The notes: generated by a model from the sequence alone, not told the origin. A stretch of 64,000 nucleotides of DNA from Streptomyces sp. TP-A0874 (GCF_001748085.1 NZ_BBZK01000003.1:372001-436000), one strand, 5' to 3'; counted from the stretch's first letter, positions 44,934 to 54,493 are shown. Numbers and translations are program-made.

Positions 44934-47900
44934 GTGACGCAGCCTTCCTATCTCCGCTTCCCCCATGTCCACCGTGACCTGGTCACGTTCACCGCCGAGG
45001 ACGACGTCTGGGCGGCACCGATCGACGGTGGCCGTGCCTGGCGGGTGAGTGCGGACAACATGCCCGTCTCACACCCCCGGATCTCGCCCGACGGGCGGCA
45101 CATCGCCTGGACCTCGACCCGGGACGGTGCCCCCGAGGTCCATGTGGCGCCCGTCGAGGGCGGACCCTCCAGGCGGCTGACCCACTGGGGCAGTGCGAAG
45201 ACCTCGGTGCGCGGCTGGCTCCCGGACAGCGACGAGATCCTGGCGATCAGCACCTGCGGCCAGCACTCGCTCCGCCGCACCTGGGCCTGGGCCGTGCCGC
45301 TGGACGGCGGCCCGCCCCGCCGGCTCCCGTACGGACCGACGGCCGGCCTCGCCCACGGCCCGGACGGCGCCCTGCTGTTGCTGTCGGCGACCATGGGCCG
45401 GGAGGCCGCCTACTGGAAGCGGTACCGCGGCGGGACCGTGGGCAAGCTGTGGATCGACCGTGAGGGCGACGGCGAGTTCGAGCGGATCCACGCCGACCTC
45501 GACGGCAACATCGAGTACCCGCTCTGGCTCGGCGAGCGCATCGCCTTCCTCTCCGACCACGAAAACACCGGAGCGGTGTACTCCGCCCTGCCGGACGGCA
45601 GCGATCTCCGCCGCCACACCCCGCTCGACGGTTTCTACGCCCGCCATGCCGCCACCGACGGCAGCCGCGTCATCTACAGCTCGGCGGGTGAACTCCACCT
45701 CCTGGACGACCTGGAGGGCGGCGAGCCGCGCCGCCTGGAGATCCGGCTCGGCGGACAGCGCGCCGACCTCCAGCCGCATCCGATCCGCACCGCGCCGCAC
45801 CTCGGTGAGGCGCGTCCGGACCACACCGGCCGGGGCAGCGCCGTGGAGGTCCGCGGCACCATCCACTGGGTCACCCACCGGGAGGGTCCGGCCCGCGCGC
45901 TGGCGGCGGAGCCCGGCGTACGCGCCCGACTCCCGAGGGTCTTCCGCGCCGCGGGGGCCGAGCAGGTGGTCTGGGTCACCGACGCCGAGGGCGAGGACGC
46001 CCTTGAGTTCGCCCCGGCCACCGGTGGCTCCCTCCCGACCCCGGACTCCCGCCGCCGGCTCGCCGCCGGTCAGCTGGGACGGGTCCTCGAACTGGCGGTG
46101 GCGCCCGACGGCAGCCGTACCGCGGTCGCCTCCCACGACGGCCGGGTGCTCCTCGTCGACCCGGAGTCGGGCGAGGTGCGGGAGCTGGACCGCAGCGAGC
46201 ACGGCGACGCCCAGGGCCTGGTCTTCTCGCCGGACTCCGGCTGGCTCGCCTGGTCGCAGGCCGGCCCGGGGCCGCTGCGCCACCTGAAGATCGCGAACAT
46301 GGCCGACCTCGCGGTCGCCGAGGCGACCCCGCTCCGCTTCAAGGACTACGCGCCGGCCTTCACCACCGACGGCAGGCACCTCGCCTTCCTCTCCGAGCGC
46401 GCCTTCGACCCGATCTACGACGCGCACGTCTTCGACCTGTCGTTCCCGAACGCCTGCCGCCCGCACCTGATCACCCTCGCCGCCGCCACCCCGTCGCCGT
46501 TCGGTCCGCAGCGGCACGGCCGGCCGGTGGAGAAGCCCGCCCCGGAAGGCGGTGGCGACCGCACCGCCATCCCGGTCACCCGGGTGGACCTGGACGGGCT
46601 CGCCGACCGGATCATCCCGTTCCCGGTCGAGGCCGCCCGCTACTCCTCGCTCCAGGCCGCCGAGGACGGGGTGCTGTGGCTGCGCCACCCGCTGCGCGGG
46701 GTGCTCGGCACCGCCATGCCGCCGGAGGCCGCCGCCCCGCCCACCAGGCTGGAGCGCTACGACCTCGCCCGGCTGAAGCTGGAGGAACTCCGGGAGGACG
46801 TCGACGACTTCGCCGTCACCGGCGACGGCAAGCGCATCCTGGTCACCGCCAACAGCAAACTCCGGCTCGTCCCGGCCGACAGCAAGCCCTCCGACGAGGA
46901 CGGCGACGACAACATCGGCGTCGACCTCTCCCGGGTCCGGGTCACCGTCGACCCGGCCGCCGAGTGGCGGCAGATGTTCGACGAGACCGGCCGGCTGATG
47001 CGTGACAACTTCTGGCGGCCGGACATGAGCGGTGTCGACTGGGACGGCGTCCTCGACCGCTACCGCCCGGTGCTGGACCGCTGCGCCACCCACGACGACC
47101 TGGTCGACCTGCTCTGGGAGGTCCACGGCGAGCTGGGCACCTCGCACGCCTACGTGACCCCGCCGGGGGGTCCGGGCGACAGCGAACACCGCCAGGGCCT
47201 GCTCGGCGCGGACCTCTCGCCCTCAGGCGACACCTGGCGCGTCGACCGCATCCTGCCCTCCGAGACCTCCGACCCGCAGGCCCGCTCCCCGCTCGCCGCC
47301 CCCGGCGTCGCGGTCCGCCCCGGGGACGCCATCCTCGCCGTGGACGGGCGCCCGGTCGATCCGCGTACCGGCCCCGGGCCGCTGCTGGTCGGATCCGCGC
47401 ACAAGCCGGTGGAGCTGACCATCGGCCCGGCGGACGGCGGGGACCCGCGCCACGCGGTGGTGGTGCCGCTCGCCGACGAGGAGCCGTTGCGGTACCACGC
47501 CTGGGTCGCCGACCGGCGGGCCTACGTCCACGAGCGCTCGGGCGGGCGACTCGGCTATGTGCACGTCCCGGACATGATCGGCTCGGGCTGGGCGCAGCTC
47601 CACCGCGATCTGCGGATCGAGGTGGCCCGCGAGGGGCTGGTGGTGGACGTCCGGGAGAACCGCGGCGGACACACCTCGCAGCTGGTGGTGGAGAAGCTGG
47701 CGCGCCGGATCATCGGCTGGGACCTGCCGCGCGACATGGTGGCGGAGAGCTATCCGCTGGACGCCCCGCGCGGGCCGGTCGTCGCCGTGGCCAACGAGTT
47801 CTCCGGCTCGGACGGCGACATCGTGAACGCCGCGATCAAGGCGCTCCGGATCGGCCCGGTGGTCGGCACCCGCACCTGGGGCGGGGTCATCGGCATCGAC

Positions 47901-48137
47901 TCGCGGTACTCGCTCGTCGACGGCACCAGCATCACCCAGCCCAAATACGCCTTCTGGCTGGAGGGCTACGGCTGGGGGGTGGAGAACCACGGCGTCGACC
48001 CGGAGGTCGAGGTCGTCCACGCCCCCCAGGACTGGACGCACGACCGGGACCCGCAGTTGGACGAGGCGATCCGGATCGCGGTCGAGTCGCTGGCGGAGAC
48101 CCCGGCGAAGACCCCGCCGCCGCTGCCGCAGGACTGA
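44934..48137 (+). CDS. Tricorn protease homologue, S41 family
   Basis: A 1067-residue cytoplasmic peptidase that probably trims peptides released by the proteasome or other proteases. Two beta-propeller regions come first (repeats such as PRISPDGRHIAWTSTRDG and GLVFSPDSGWLAWSQ), then a core domain, a PDZ-like domain and the C-terminal S41 domain. Catalytic candidates are His in LGTSHAYV and Ser in NEFSGSDGD (residues 954-962). The GTG at 44934 lies seven bases after TAGGGT, so a leaderless mRNA is likely. The ATG at 44916 is less probable. The product then starts MTQPSYLRFPHVH. Confidence 0.93.
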   Translation: MTQPSYLRFPHVHRDLVTFTAEDDVWAAPIDGGRAWRVSADNMPVSHPRISPDGRHIAWTSTRDGAPEVHVAPVEGGPSRRLTHWGSAKTSVRGWLPDSDEILAISTCGQHSLRRTWAWAVPLDGGPPRRLPYGPTAGLAHGPDGALLLLSATMGREAAYWKRYRGGTVGKLWIDREGDGEFERIHADLDGNIEYPLWLGERIAFLSDHENTGAVYSALPDGSDLRRHTPLDGFYARHAATDGSRVIYSSAGELHLLDDLEGGEPRRLEIRLGGQRADLQPHPIRTAPHLGEARPDHTGRGSAVEVRGTIHWVTHREGPARALAAEPGVRARLPRVFRAAGAEQVVWVTDAEGEDALEFAPATGGSLPTPDSRRRLAAGQLGRVLELAVAPDGSRTAVASHDGRVLLVDPESGEVRELDRSEHGDAQGLVFSPDSGWLAWSQAGPGPLRHLKIANMADLAVAEATPLRFKDYAPAFTTDGRHLAFLSERAFDPIYDAHVFDLSFPNACRPHLITLAAATPSPFGPQRHGRPVEKPAPEGGGDRTAIPVTRVDLDGLADRIIPFPVEAARYSSLQAAEDGVLWLRHPLRGVLGTAMPPEAAAPPTRLERYDLARLKLEELREDVDDFAVTGDGKRILVTANSKLRLVPADSKPSDEDGDDNIGVDLSRVRVTVDPAAEWRQMFDETGRLMRDNFWRPDMSGVDWDGVLDRYRPVLDRCATHDDLVDLLWEVHGELGTSHAYVTPPGGPGDSEHRQGLLGADLSPSGDTWRVDRILPSETSDPQARSPLAAPGVAVRPGDAILAVDGRPVDPRTGPGPLLVGSAHKPVELTIGPADGGDPRHAVVVPLADEEPLRYHAWVADRRAYVHERSGGRLGYVHVPDMIGSGWAQLHRDLRIEVAREGLVVDVRENRGGHTSQLVVEKLARRIIGWDLPRDMVAESYPLDAPRGPVVAVANEFSGSDGDIVNAAIKALRIGPVVGTRTWGGVIGIDSRYSLVDGTSITQPKYAFWLEGYGWGVENHGVDPEVEVVHAPQDWTHDRDPQLDEAIRIAVESLAETPAKTPPPLPQD

Positions 48138-48144
48138 GTCCGGC

Positions 48145-48184
48145 TGCCCCGGTGGGCCGGTCCGCGCCGACCGGCCCACCGGGG
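48145..48184 (+). terminator. Terminator after the tricorn gene
   Basis: CCCCGGTGGGCCGGTC (48145-48160) and its reverse complement (from 48167 to about 48182) form a 16-bp stem with a CGCGCC loop, eight bases after the stop codon. Confidence 0.85.
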
Positions 48185-48332
48185 CGCGCCCGTTCCGTGC
48201 CACCCCGGTGGCGATCCGCCGTGTCCGCCCGAGAACTGACGCGCCGTGGCACCCGGCCGCGGGCGGGGTGACCGCCGGGTGGCGATATACCATGCGAGCG
48301 TACCGATCAGAGGCGCGAAGGAGGCTCTGGCG

Positions 48333-48692
48333 ATGGCCGGGGAACCGCAGGCCGACTGCCTGTTCTGCAAGATCGTCGCCGGTGATGTGCCGGCGGACAT
48401 CGTGCGCGAGTCGGCGACCACCGTCGCGTTCCGCGACATAAACCCGCAGGCGCCCACCCATGTCCTCGTCGTCCCCAGGGCGCACTACCGGGACGCGGCC
48501 TCCCTCGCGGCGGCCGAGCCGCACATCATGGCGGACCTGCTCTGCGAGGCCGCGGCCGTGGCCGTGGACGAGAAGGTCGACGAGACGGGCTACCGCGTCG
48601 TCTTCAACACCGGCAGCGGCGCGGGGCAGACCGTCTGGCACACCCACGCCCATGTGCTCGGCGGTCGCGGTATGGAGTGGCCGCCCGGATAA
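48333..48692 (+). CDS. HIT domain nucleotide-binding protein
   Basis: A 119-residue Hint-type phosphoramidase. The histidine triad is intact in TVWHTHAHVLGG near the C-terminus. DCLFCKIVAGDVPADIV at the start is the conserved HIT N-terminus, including a CxxC. The ATG at 48333 has AAGGAGG at about eight bases, while the frame open from 48246 is not supported. RNase Z follows after 54 bases on the same strand. The physiological substrate is not evident. Confidence 0.93.
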   Translation: MAGEPQADCLFCKIVAGDVPADIVRESATTVAFRDINPQAPTHVLVVPRAHYRDAASLAAAEPHIMADLLCEAAAVAVDEKVDETGYRVVFNTGSGAGQTVWHTHAHVLGGRGMEWPPG

Positions 48693-48746
48693 CCACCGGC
48701 GGTGTGGGCAGTGATCAGCACGGTGACCCCGGCAGGAGTCTGAGCC

Positions 48747-49667
48747 TTGTCCGTACGAGAACTCGTCGTCCTGGGCACCGCGAGTCAGGTGCCCACCCGG
48801 CACCGGAACCACAACGGCTACCTGCTGCGCTGGGACGGCGAGGGCTTCCTCTTCGACCCGGGCGAGGGCACCCAGCGGCAGATGGTGCTGGCGGGCGTGA
48901 CGGCCCACGACCTCAACCGGATCTGCGTCACCCATTTCCACGGTGACCACTCGCTGGGCCTCGCCGGGCTGATCCAGCGCATCAACCTCGACCGGGTGCC
49001 GCACCCGGTGACCGCCCACTATCCGGCCAGCGGTCAGCGCTTCTTCGAACGGCTGCGGTACGCCACCGACTACCACGAGACCGTGCCGCTGCGGGAGCGG
49101 CCGGTGGTGGCCGGCGGCGTCCTGGAGGAGACGGCCGCCTTCGTGCTGGAGGCCCGCCGGCTCTCGCACCCCGTGGACTCCTTCGGCTACCGCCTGGTGG
49201 AGCCGGACGGGCGGCGGATGCTCCCCCGCCGACTGGCGGAGTACGGCCTGCACGGCCCCGTGGTCGGCCGGCTCTACCGGGAGGGCGAGGTGACCACCGC
49301 GGAACACGGCACGGTGCGGCTGGAGCAGGTCAGTGAGGTGCGGCGGGGCCAGCGCTTCGCGTTCATCATGGACACCCGGCTCTGCGAGAGCGTGTACGCG
49401 CTGGCCCAGGGCTGCGACCTGGTCGTCATCGAGTCGACCTTCCTCGACGAGGACGCCTCACTGGCCCGTGAATACGGCCATCTCACGGCCGGGCAGGCCG
49501 GCCGGGCCGCGGCCGAGGCGGGCGTCCGCCACCTGGTGCTCACCCACTTCTCCCAGCGGTACGGGGACCCGCACCTCTTCGAGGAGCAGGCCCGGCAGGC
49601 CGGGTTCGAGGGCGAGTTGACGGTGGCCCGGGACCTGATGACGGTGCCCGTCCCCAAGCGCCGCTGA
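48747..49667 (+). CDS. rnz: Ribonuclease Z
   Basis: tRNA 3'-end endonuclease of 306 residues. It matters here because the two tRNA-Ala genes in the window lack encoded CCA. The metal motif [13 protein letters not shown] is intact. [30 protein letters not shown] and the C-terminal [10 protein letters not shown] supply the other ligands. The start is a TTG at 48747 ([16 protein letters not shown]) with GGAG nine bases upstream. A convergent terminator separates it from the nitrilase gene. Confidence 0.94.
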   Translation: MSVRELVVLGTASQVPTRHRNHNGYLLRWDGEGFLFDPGEGTQRQMVLAGVTAHDLNRICVTHFHGDHSLGLAGLIQRINLDRVPHPVTAHYPASGQRFFERLRYATDYHETVPLRERPVVAGGVLEETAAFVLEARRLSHPVDSFGYRLVEPDGRRMLPRRLAEYGLHGPVVGRLYREGEVTTAEHGTVRLEQVSEVRRGQRFAFIMDTRLCESVYALAQGCDLVVIESTFLDEDASLAREYGHLTAGQAGRAAAEAGVRHLVLTHFSQRYGDPHLFEEQARQAGFEGELTVARDLMTVPVPKRR

Positions 49668-49677
49668 CCCCGGCCCG

Positions 49678-49705
49678 GCCGCCTCCCCCGGCTGAGGGAG
49701 GCGGC
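49678..49705. terminator. Bidirectional terminator after rnz
   Basis: A perfect 10-bp stem (GCCGCCTCCC 49678-49687, GGGAGGCGGC 49696-49705) with an 8-base loop lies between convergent rnz and the nitrilase-family gene. Confidence 0.82.
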
Positions 49706-49721
49706 GGAGCGCGGGGCGGCG

Positions 49722-50594
49722 TCAGTCCCGTTCGTCCCGGACCCGCTCGTCCCGGACCCGCGCGTACAGGTCGGGGCGCCGGTCCGCGTGCACGTCGTTC
49801 CGTTCGCTGATGGACTTGTCGCGGGCCGCCGCCGGGTCGACCGTCGCGGTGACGACGGCCTGCTCGCCTAGGCGCGGTGCCGTCAGCGGGAACCCGTCGG
49901 CGTCGACGATCACACTGCCGCCGAGCCACTCCTGACCGCGTTCGACGCCCGTGCGGTCGGCAGCGGCGATGAACATCCGGTTGACCGAGGCGTCGGCCTG
50001 CACCCGGACGACCTCCCCAGGGCGCTCGCCCTCCGGTCGCGGGTACAGCGGCCAGTTCACCGGTGCGCACAGCAGCTCGGCCCCGTCGAGCGCGGGCAGC
50101 CGTACCCACTCGGGGAACTCCAGGTCGTAGCAGATCATCATGCCGATCCGGCCGTACGCGGTGTCCACCACCGGCGGCGGCGCCTCACCCGGAGTGAAGC
50201 CCCAGGTCTTCTCCGCGTTCCACAGGTGCGCCTTGCGGTACCCGGCGCGCAGGCCCGTCTCGTCGACGATGGCACCGGCGTTGTAGACCCGGCCGTCGGC
50301 CCCCAGTTCCGGGAAGCCCCCCACGATCACCAGCCGGTGCCGGGCGGCCAGGGCCACCCACTCCGCGACGGTCTCCCCGTCGATCGGCTCGGCGACCGCC
50401 CGCAGTTCCCCGGCGCTGCCGAAGACGTACCCGGAGTTGGCCAGCTCCGGCAGTACCACGACGTTCGCACCCCGGTCCGCCGCGGAGGCGACCGCCTCCC
50501 GGATCCGCCGCCGGTTCGCCGCCGCCTGCCCGACCTGCGGGGCGAGTTGGCAGCAGGCGACGGTGACGGCGGCGGCCGACGGTGATCGGGTCAT
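49722..50594 (-). CDS. Carbon-nitrogen hydrolase (nitrilase superfamily amidase)
   Basis: A 290-residue hydrolase. The Glu-Lys-Cys triad is visible in VVVLPELANSGY, YRKAHLWN and MMICYDLEFPE. The branch resembles carbamoylase/amidase members rather than true nitrilases. Its ATG overlaps the permease stop codon (ATGA), so it is the last gene of the ureohydrolase-permease-amidase operon. In this context plausible substrates are N-carbamoylputrescine or 4-guanidinobutyramide. The assignment rests on neighbours only. Confidence 0.88.
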   Translation of the reverse strand: MTRSPSAAAVTVACCQLAPQVGQAAANRRRIREAVASAADRGANVVVLPELANSGYVFGSAGELRAVAEPIDGETVAEWVALAARHRLVIVGGFPELGADGRVYNAGAIVDETGLRAGYRKAHLWNAEKTWGFTPGEAPPPVVDTAYGRIGMMICYDLEFPEWVRLPALDGAELLCAPVNWPLYPRPEGERPGEVVRVQADASVNRMFIAAADRTGVERGQEWLGGSVIVDADGFPLTAPRLGEQAVVTATVDPAAARDKSISERNDVHADRRPDLYARVRDERVRDERD

Positions 50595-52036
50595 CGCGCG
50601 CTTCCCTCCAGTACGGCCCCGCTCTCCTCCCGGGCCCTCGCTTCCGCGCCGCGGTCGAGGTTACGGGAGAAGACCAGGTAGAGCAGGCCGGAGACGAGCA
50701 GGCCCACCACGAACGAGAAGTCCGCCTCGCCGAGCAGCTCGGCGACGGGTCCGACGTAGAAGCTGGTCGAGAAGAACGGGATCATCGAGAGGAAACCCAG
50801 GAGGTAGGCGAGTACGCCCCGCCAGGCCCAGCGTCCGTAGAGGCCGCCCGGCTTCAGGATCTCCGCGATGGCGTACTGGCCGCGGCGCACGAAGTAGAAG
50901 TCGACGAGGTTGACCGCGGTCCACGGCACCAGGAAGTAGAGCATCAGCAGCACGAAGTTGTTGAAGCTCCCGATGTAGTTGTCGGGGATCAGCAGTCCGA
51001 TGACCAGCGAGCCGAGGCCGACCACGGTGAGTCCGATCACGCGCAGCCGGACCGTGGGGCGGACCTTCCTGAAGCCGTCGAGGGCGCTCGTCCCGGTCAG
51101 CATGGCCCCGTAGGCGTTGACCCCCATGATGGAGATCAGCGCGAGCACCGAGACGATGACGGCCGCGGTGCCGAAACCGGGGAAGACCAGGTCGCCGATC
51201 TGGCGCACCGACTGGATCGGGTCCGGGTCCGGGAGGTTGCTGGCGAGGAGCGCGCCGAGAGACATCAGCCACACGGCGGAGAACGTGGCACCGGCGTACA
51301 CGTAGGAGATCAGCTTCTTCGCGGGCGCGTTCGCCGGAAGGTAGCGGGTGTAGTCCGAGACGTACACCGAGTAGCTGATGTTGTACCCGGCCGCGAGCGA
51401 TATCTGCACCAGGAACGCCGGGGTGTCCCAGCCGGCGGTCAGCCCGGGCGCCTCGGCGGGCAGCGGGGTCCCTGAGAAGTGGACGACGGCCACCACGGTG
51501 ATGACCGCGAACACCAGGATGAGCAGGTACGTCAGCCACCGCTGCACCAGGTGCAGCAGGTCGTGCCCGACCACCGCGATGGCGATCGAGGCGGCGATGA
51601 TCACCGGGTACCAGAACAGCTTGGCGTCCGGCAGCACCAGCCCGATGCCCTCGGTCGCCAGGATCGTGTCGAAGACGAGGAAGCCGACGTAGACGAAGAC
51701 GGTCGCGGCGAAGGGCACGACCGCGCCCCGGCTGCCGAACTGCGCACGCGACTGGATCATCTGCGGCAGGCCCATCCGCGGTCCCTGGTTGGCGTGGAAG
51801 GCCATGAAGAAGGTGCCGAAGCCGACTCCGAGCACCACGGCGAGCACGCTGAAGCCGAGGCTCAGACCCATGGCCGGACCGACGAAGCCGGTGACCATGG
51901 TCGGCAGTACGAAGTTGCCCGTGAACCAGAAGGGCCCCTGGTGCCACACCTTGCCGTGGCGTTTGGCATCGGGCACGTAGTCGATCGAGTGCTGCTCGAT
52001 CACGCCTTCGTGACTGGCGGTCTCGATGGAAGACAT
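50591..52036 (-). CDS. NCS1 family permease (cytosine/purine/allantoin type)
   Basis: A 481-residue membrane transporter with about twelve helices. The NCS1 signatures are clear: WFTGNFVLPTMVTGFVGPAM near the N-terminus, QSRAQFGSRGAVVPF, SVYVSDYTRYLP and MGVNAYGAMLTGTSALDGF. Family substrates are nucleobases, allantoin, hydantoins and related nitrogen compounds. Between a ureohydrolase and an amidase it most likely imports the compound they break down. It starts 27 bases after the ureohydrolase stop codon and overlaps the amidase by four bases. Confidence 0.92.
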   Translation of the reverse strand: MSSIETASHEGVIEQHSIDYVPDAKRHGKVWHQGPFWFTGNFVLPTMVTGFVGPAMGLSLGFSVLAVVLGVGFGTFFMAFHANQGPRMGLPQMIQSRAQFGSRGAVVPFAATVFVYVGFLVFDTILATEGIGLVLPDAKLFWYPVIIAASIAIAVVGHDLLHLVQRWLTYLLILVFAVITVVAVVHFSGTPLPAEAPGLTAGWDTPAFLVQISLAAGYNISYSVYVSDYTRYLPANAPAKKLISYVYAGATFSAVWLMSLGALLASNLPDPDPIQSVRQIGDLVFPGFGTAAVIVSVLALISIMGVNAYGAMLTGTSALDGFRKVRPTVRLRVIGLTVVGLGSLVIGLLIPDNYIGSFNNFVLLMLYFLVPWTAVNLVDFYFVRRGQYAIAEILKPGGLYGRWAWRGVLAYLLGFLSMIPFFSTSFYVGPVAELLGEADFSFVVGLLVSGLLYLVFSRNLDRGAEARAREESGAVLEGSAR

Positions 52037-52063
52037 GGCGGTCCTCTCAGGGCGGGCCGGCGG

Positions 52064-53029
52064 CTATCGGGGGGTCGCCGGTGGGTGGGGACGCATGGCC
52101 GAGAGGATCTCGTATGCGGTGTGTGCGGCCGCGACGGCCGTCACCTGGGCGTGGTCGTAGGCGGGCGCCACCTCGACGATGTCGGCGCCGACCAGGTTGA
52201 CCGAACGCAGGGTCCGGATCATGGCGAGCAGCTCCCGGCTCGTCATGCCGCCGGCCTCGGGGGTGCCGGTGCCCGGCGCGTGCGCCGGGTCGAGCACGTC
52301 GATGTCCACGGACAGGTAGACCGGGCGGTCGCCGAGCCGGGCGAGCATCCGCTCGATGGCGCGCGGCAGCCCCTCGGACTCGATCTCCGGGCTCGATATG
52401 ACGGCGAAGCCGAGGCGCTCGTCGTCCCGCAGGTCCTGGCGGGAGTAGAGCGGCCCCCGGATGCCGACATGGGTGCTCGCGGAGAGGTCGATGAGCCCTT
52501 CCTCGGAGGCGCGGCGGAACGGTGTGCCGTGGGTGACGGGGGCGCCGAAGTAGGTGTCCCAGGTGTCGAGGTGGGCGTCGAAGTGGAGCACGGCCACCGG
52601 GCCGTGCCTGCGGGCGACCGAGCGGAGCAGGGGGAGGGCGATGGTGTGGTCGCCGCCGAGGGTGAGGAGGCGCTTGCCGTCGGCCGAGAGTTCGGCGGCC
52701 GCGGCCCCGATCTGCTCGACCGCCTCGGCCAGGTCGAAGGGGTTGGCCGAGATGTCGCCCGCGTCGACGATCTGCTGGGCGGCGAAGGGTTCTACGTCCT
52801 GCTCGGGGTTGTACGGGCGCAGCAGCCGGGACGCTTCGCGGATGTGCGACGGGCCGAAGCGGGCGCCGGGCCGGTAGCTGACCCCGCTGTCGAAGGGGAC
52901 GCCGACCACGGCGATGTCGGCCCGGCGCACCTCCTCCAACCGGGGCAGGCGTGCGAAGGTCGCGATTCCCGCGTAGCGGGGGGTGACGCTGGCGTCGGGC
53001 GGACCCAGAGGGGGTTCGACGGCGTTCAT
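52064..53029 (-). CDS. speB: Agmatinase/ureohydrolase family enzyme
   Basis: Binuclear metal ureohydrolase of 321 residues that releases urea from a guanidino compound. Metal ligands are visible in [23 protein letters not shown] and [19 protein letters not shown]. Annotated relatives are agmatinases, but guanidinobutyrases share the same motifs, so the substrate is open. The ATG at 53029 was chosen because GAGG lies five bases upstream. The frame extends to a GTG at 53062. It is the first gene of the minus-strand operon and divergent from the XRE-cupin regulator. Confidence 0.88.
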   Translation of the reverse strand: MNAVEPPLGPPDASVTPRYAGIATFARLPRLEEVRRADIAVVGVPFDSGVSYRPGARFGPSHIREASRLLRPYNPEQDVEPFAAQQIVDAGDISANPFDLAEAVEQIGAAAAELSADGKRLLTLGGDHTIALPLLRSVARRHGPVAVLHFDAHLDTWDTYFGAPVTHGTPFRRASEEGLIDLSASTHVGIRGPLYSRQDLRDDERLGFAVISSPEIESEGLPRAIERMLARLGDRPVYLSVDIDVLDPAHAPGTGTPEAGGMTSRELLAMIRTLRSVNLVGADIVEVAPAYDHAQVTAVAAAHTAYEILSAMRPHPPATPR

Positions 53030-53079
53030 CGGAGCCTCGGATTTCTTGCTCAAGTAAGTCACCTATACGAAACAGACGG

Positions 53080-53092
53080 TGCCTATTAGGCA
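53080..53092. promoter_or_regulatory. Operator-like palindrome between speB and the XRE-cupin gene
   Basis: TGCCTA-T-TAGGCA is a perfect 13-base palindrome in the AT-richer divergent region, 50 bases before the ureohydrolase start. It is a good candidate binding site for the neighbouring XRE regulator. Confidence 0.55.
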
Positions 53093-53169
53093 ACTTTACC
53101 GTGCCGGTAGTCTGATCCCGGGCCATCACCCTGTCAAGGGTGGACAAGTCGACAGATCGATGGGGACTC

Positions 53170-53754
53170 ATGAAGGCGTTGCACCCGGAGCCGTCCGCAC
53201 ACCCGGTCCGGCTCGGCGCGCGCCTGCGGGCCTGCCGGCAGGCCCAGGGGCTCACCATCGGCCAGGTGGCGGACGCGACCAATCTGACGAGGGGGTTCGT
53301 CAGCCGGGTGGAGCGGGACGAGACCTCGCCGAGCGTCGCAACGCTGGTGACGCTCTGTCAGGTGCTCTCGCTCCCGGTGGGCTCGCTCTTCGAGGACGCC
53401 GAAACCGAGGTCATAGCCCTGGCGGAGGCGCCCCACATCAACATGGGCGGCAGCGGCGTACTCGACCGCATGGTCACCCCGCGTGGCCAGACGAAGGTCC
53501 AGCTGCTCCGCTCCCGCCTCGACGTGGGGGCGAACGGCGGTGCGGACCTCTACACGATCAACTGCGAGGTGGAGGTGATCCACGTCATCGAGGGAGAGGT
53601 CGCCGTGCGCTTCACCGACCGCACCCAGACCCTGGCGTCCGGCGACACCCTCACCTTCTCCGGCCGGGAGCCGCACACCTGGCGGAACAGCGGCGACCGG
53701 GCCGCCGAAGTGCTCTGGACCTTCGTGCCGGCCCCCTGGAGCGGTTCCCGCTGA
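53170..53754 (+). CDS. XRE-family regulator with C-terminal cupin (PuuR-like)
   Basis: A 194-residue regulator. The N-terminal helix-turn-helix (LRACRQAQGLTIGQVADATN, FVSRVERDETSPSVATL) is followed by a cupin sensor domain (VIHVIEGEVAVRFTDRTQTL, SGREPHTWRNSG). This two-domain layout is that of PuuR, the putrescine-responsive repressor of E. coli. The gene is divergent from the ureohydrolase operon with a palindrome between them, which suggests local control by the substrate or a product. The ATG at 53170 is taken. A GTG at 53140, seven bases after CACCCT, would add ten residues and is a real alternative. Confidence 0.85.
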   Translation: MKALHPEPSAHPVRLGARLRACRQAQGLTIGQVADATNLTRGFVSRVERDETSPSVATLVTLCQVLSLPVGSLFEDAETEVIALAEAPHINMGGSGVLDRMVTPRGQTKVQLLRSRLDVGANGGADLYTINCEVEVIHVIEGEVAVRFTDRTQTLASGDTLTFSGREPHTWRNSGDRAAEVLWTFVPAPWSGSR

Positions 53755-53821
53755 CCGGCCGCCCCCGGGCGGCCTGTCGGGCCGCTGGCCAGCGGGCTCC
53801 GGGCTGTGCTTCCATCCGGCG

Positions 53822-54385
53822 GTGGACAGTCGCAGGGCGAGTGCGTCCGATGAAGACCCCGTCCGGTACGTCCGGCGCCGCAGCGGGCCCGACCTCGACG
53901 GATGCGTGGCGGCGCTCGCCGTGGTCCACGAACGTGACGGCTACCCGCTCGACTGGCCGGACCGCCCCGGAGACTGGCTGACCCCGCCGTCGCTGCTCTC
54001 GGCCTGGGTCGCGGAGCTGGACGGCCGGGTGGCCGGCCACATCGGCCTGGCCCGGAGCGGCGCGGGCGATCTGGCGCCCGGCCTGTGGGGCGCCCGCGCG
54101 GGGAGCGGCCCCGGGGCGGCCGCCGTGGTGAACAGGTTGTTCGTCGCTCCCGAGGCGCGCGGGCGCGGGCTCGGCGCGTCACTGCTGGCGCGGGCCGTCG
54201 AGGAGGCGCGGGAACGGGGCCTGCACCCGGTGCTCGACGTCCTCGCCTCCGACGCCGCGGCTGCGGCGCTGTACGAGCGGCTGGGCTGGGAGTTCCTGGC
54301 TGTCGTGGAGCAGCGGTGGAGCCCGGCGCGGACGGTCAGCGTCCGCTGCTACGCGGCGCCGTCCCGAGCCGTGCGGACCGCTTGA
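53822..54385 (+). CDS. GNAT family N-acetyltransferase
   Basis: A 187-residue acetyltransferase. The acetyl-CoA motif A region reads VVNRLFVAPEARGRGLGASL (RGRGLG pyrophosphate loop), and motif B is LYERLGWEFLAVVEQRW. The N-terminus (RYVRRRSGPDLDGCVAALAV) starts the usual GNAT beta strand. The GTG at 53822 gives MDSRRASASDEDP. The substrate is unknown. Placement directly after the PuuR-like regulator could mean polyamine acetylation, but the gap and separate terminator leave that open. Confidence 0.82.
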   Translation: MDSRRASASDEDPVRYVRRRSGPDLDGCVAALAVVHERDGYPLDWPDRPGDWLTPPSLLSAWVAELDGRVAGHIGLARSGAGDLAPGLWGARAGSGPGAAAVVNRLFVAPEARGRGLGASLLARAVEEARERGLHPVLDVLASDAAAAALYERLGWEFLAVVEQRWSPARTVSVRCYAAPSRAVRTA

Positions 54386-54407
54386 GCGGAGCGGGGCCGC
54401 CAGCCAA

Positions 54408-54440
54408 CCGCTCACGACACCCCGGGGCTGTCGTGAGCGG
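54408..54440 (+). terminator. Terminator after the GNAT gene
   Basis: A perfect 12-bp stem (CCGCTCACGACA 54408-54419, TGTCGTGAGCGG 54429-54440) with a 9-base loop lies 22 bases after the stop codon. Confidence 0.85.
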
Positions 54441-54464
54441 CCGCCCGCGGGGCCGTCCCCGGTA

Positions 54465-54493
54465 TTGACCGGGCCCCGCCCGCTCTCTAGTCT
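54465..54493 (+). promoter_or_regulatory. Strong vegetative promoter of the glucarate-dehydratase-like gene
   Basis: TTGACC (54465-54470) and TAGTCT (54488-54493) are separated by exactly 17 bases, a near-consensus HrdB promoter. Transcription should start near 54500, just before the palindrome at 54513-54532. Confidence 0.75.

Noticed and set aside
53030-53169. Guanidine (ykkC-type) riboswitch before the ureohydrolase operon
   Set aside because: No ykkC-like conserved segments were seen. The gap is short and holds a palindrome typical of protein binding.
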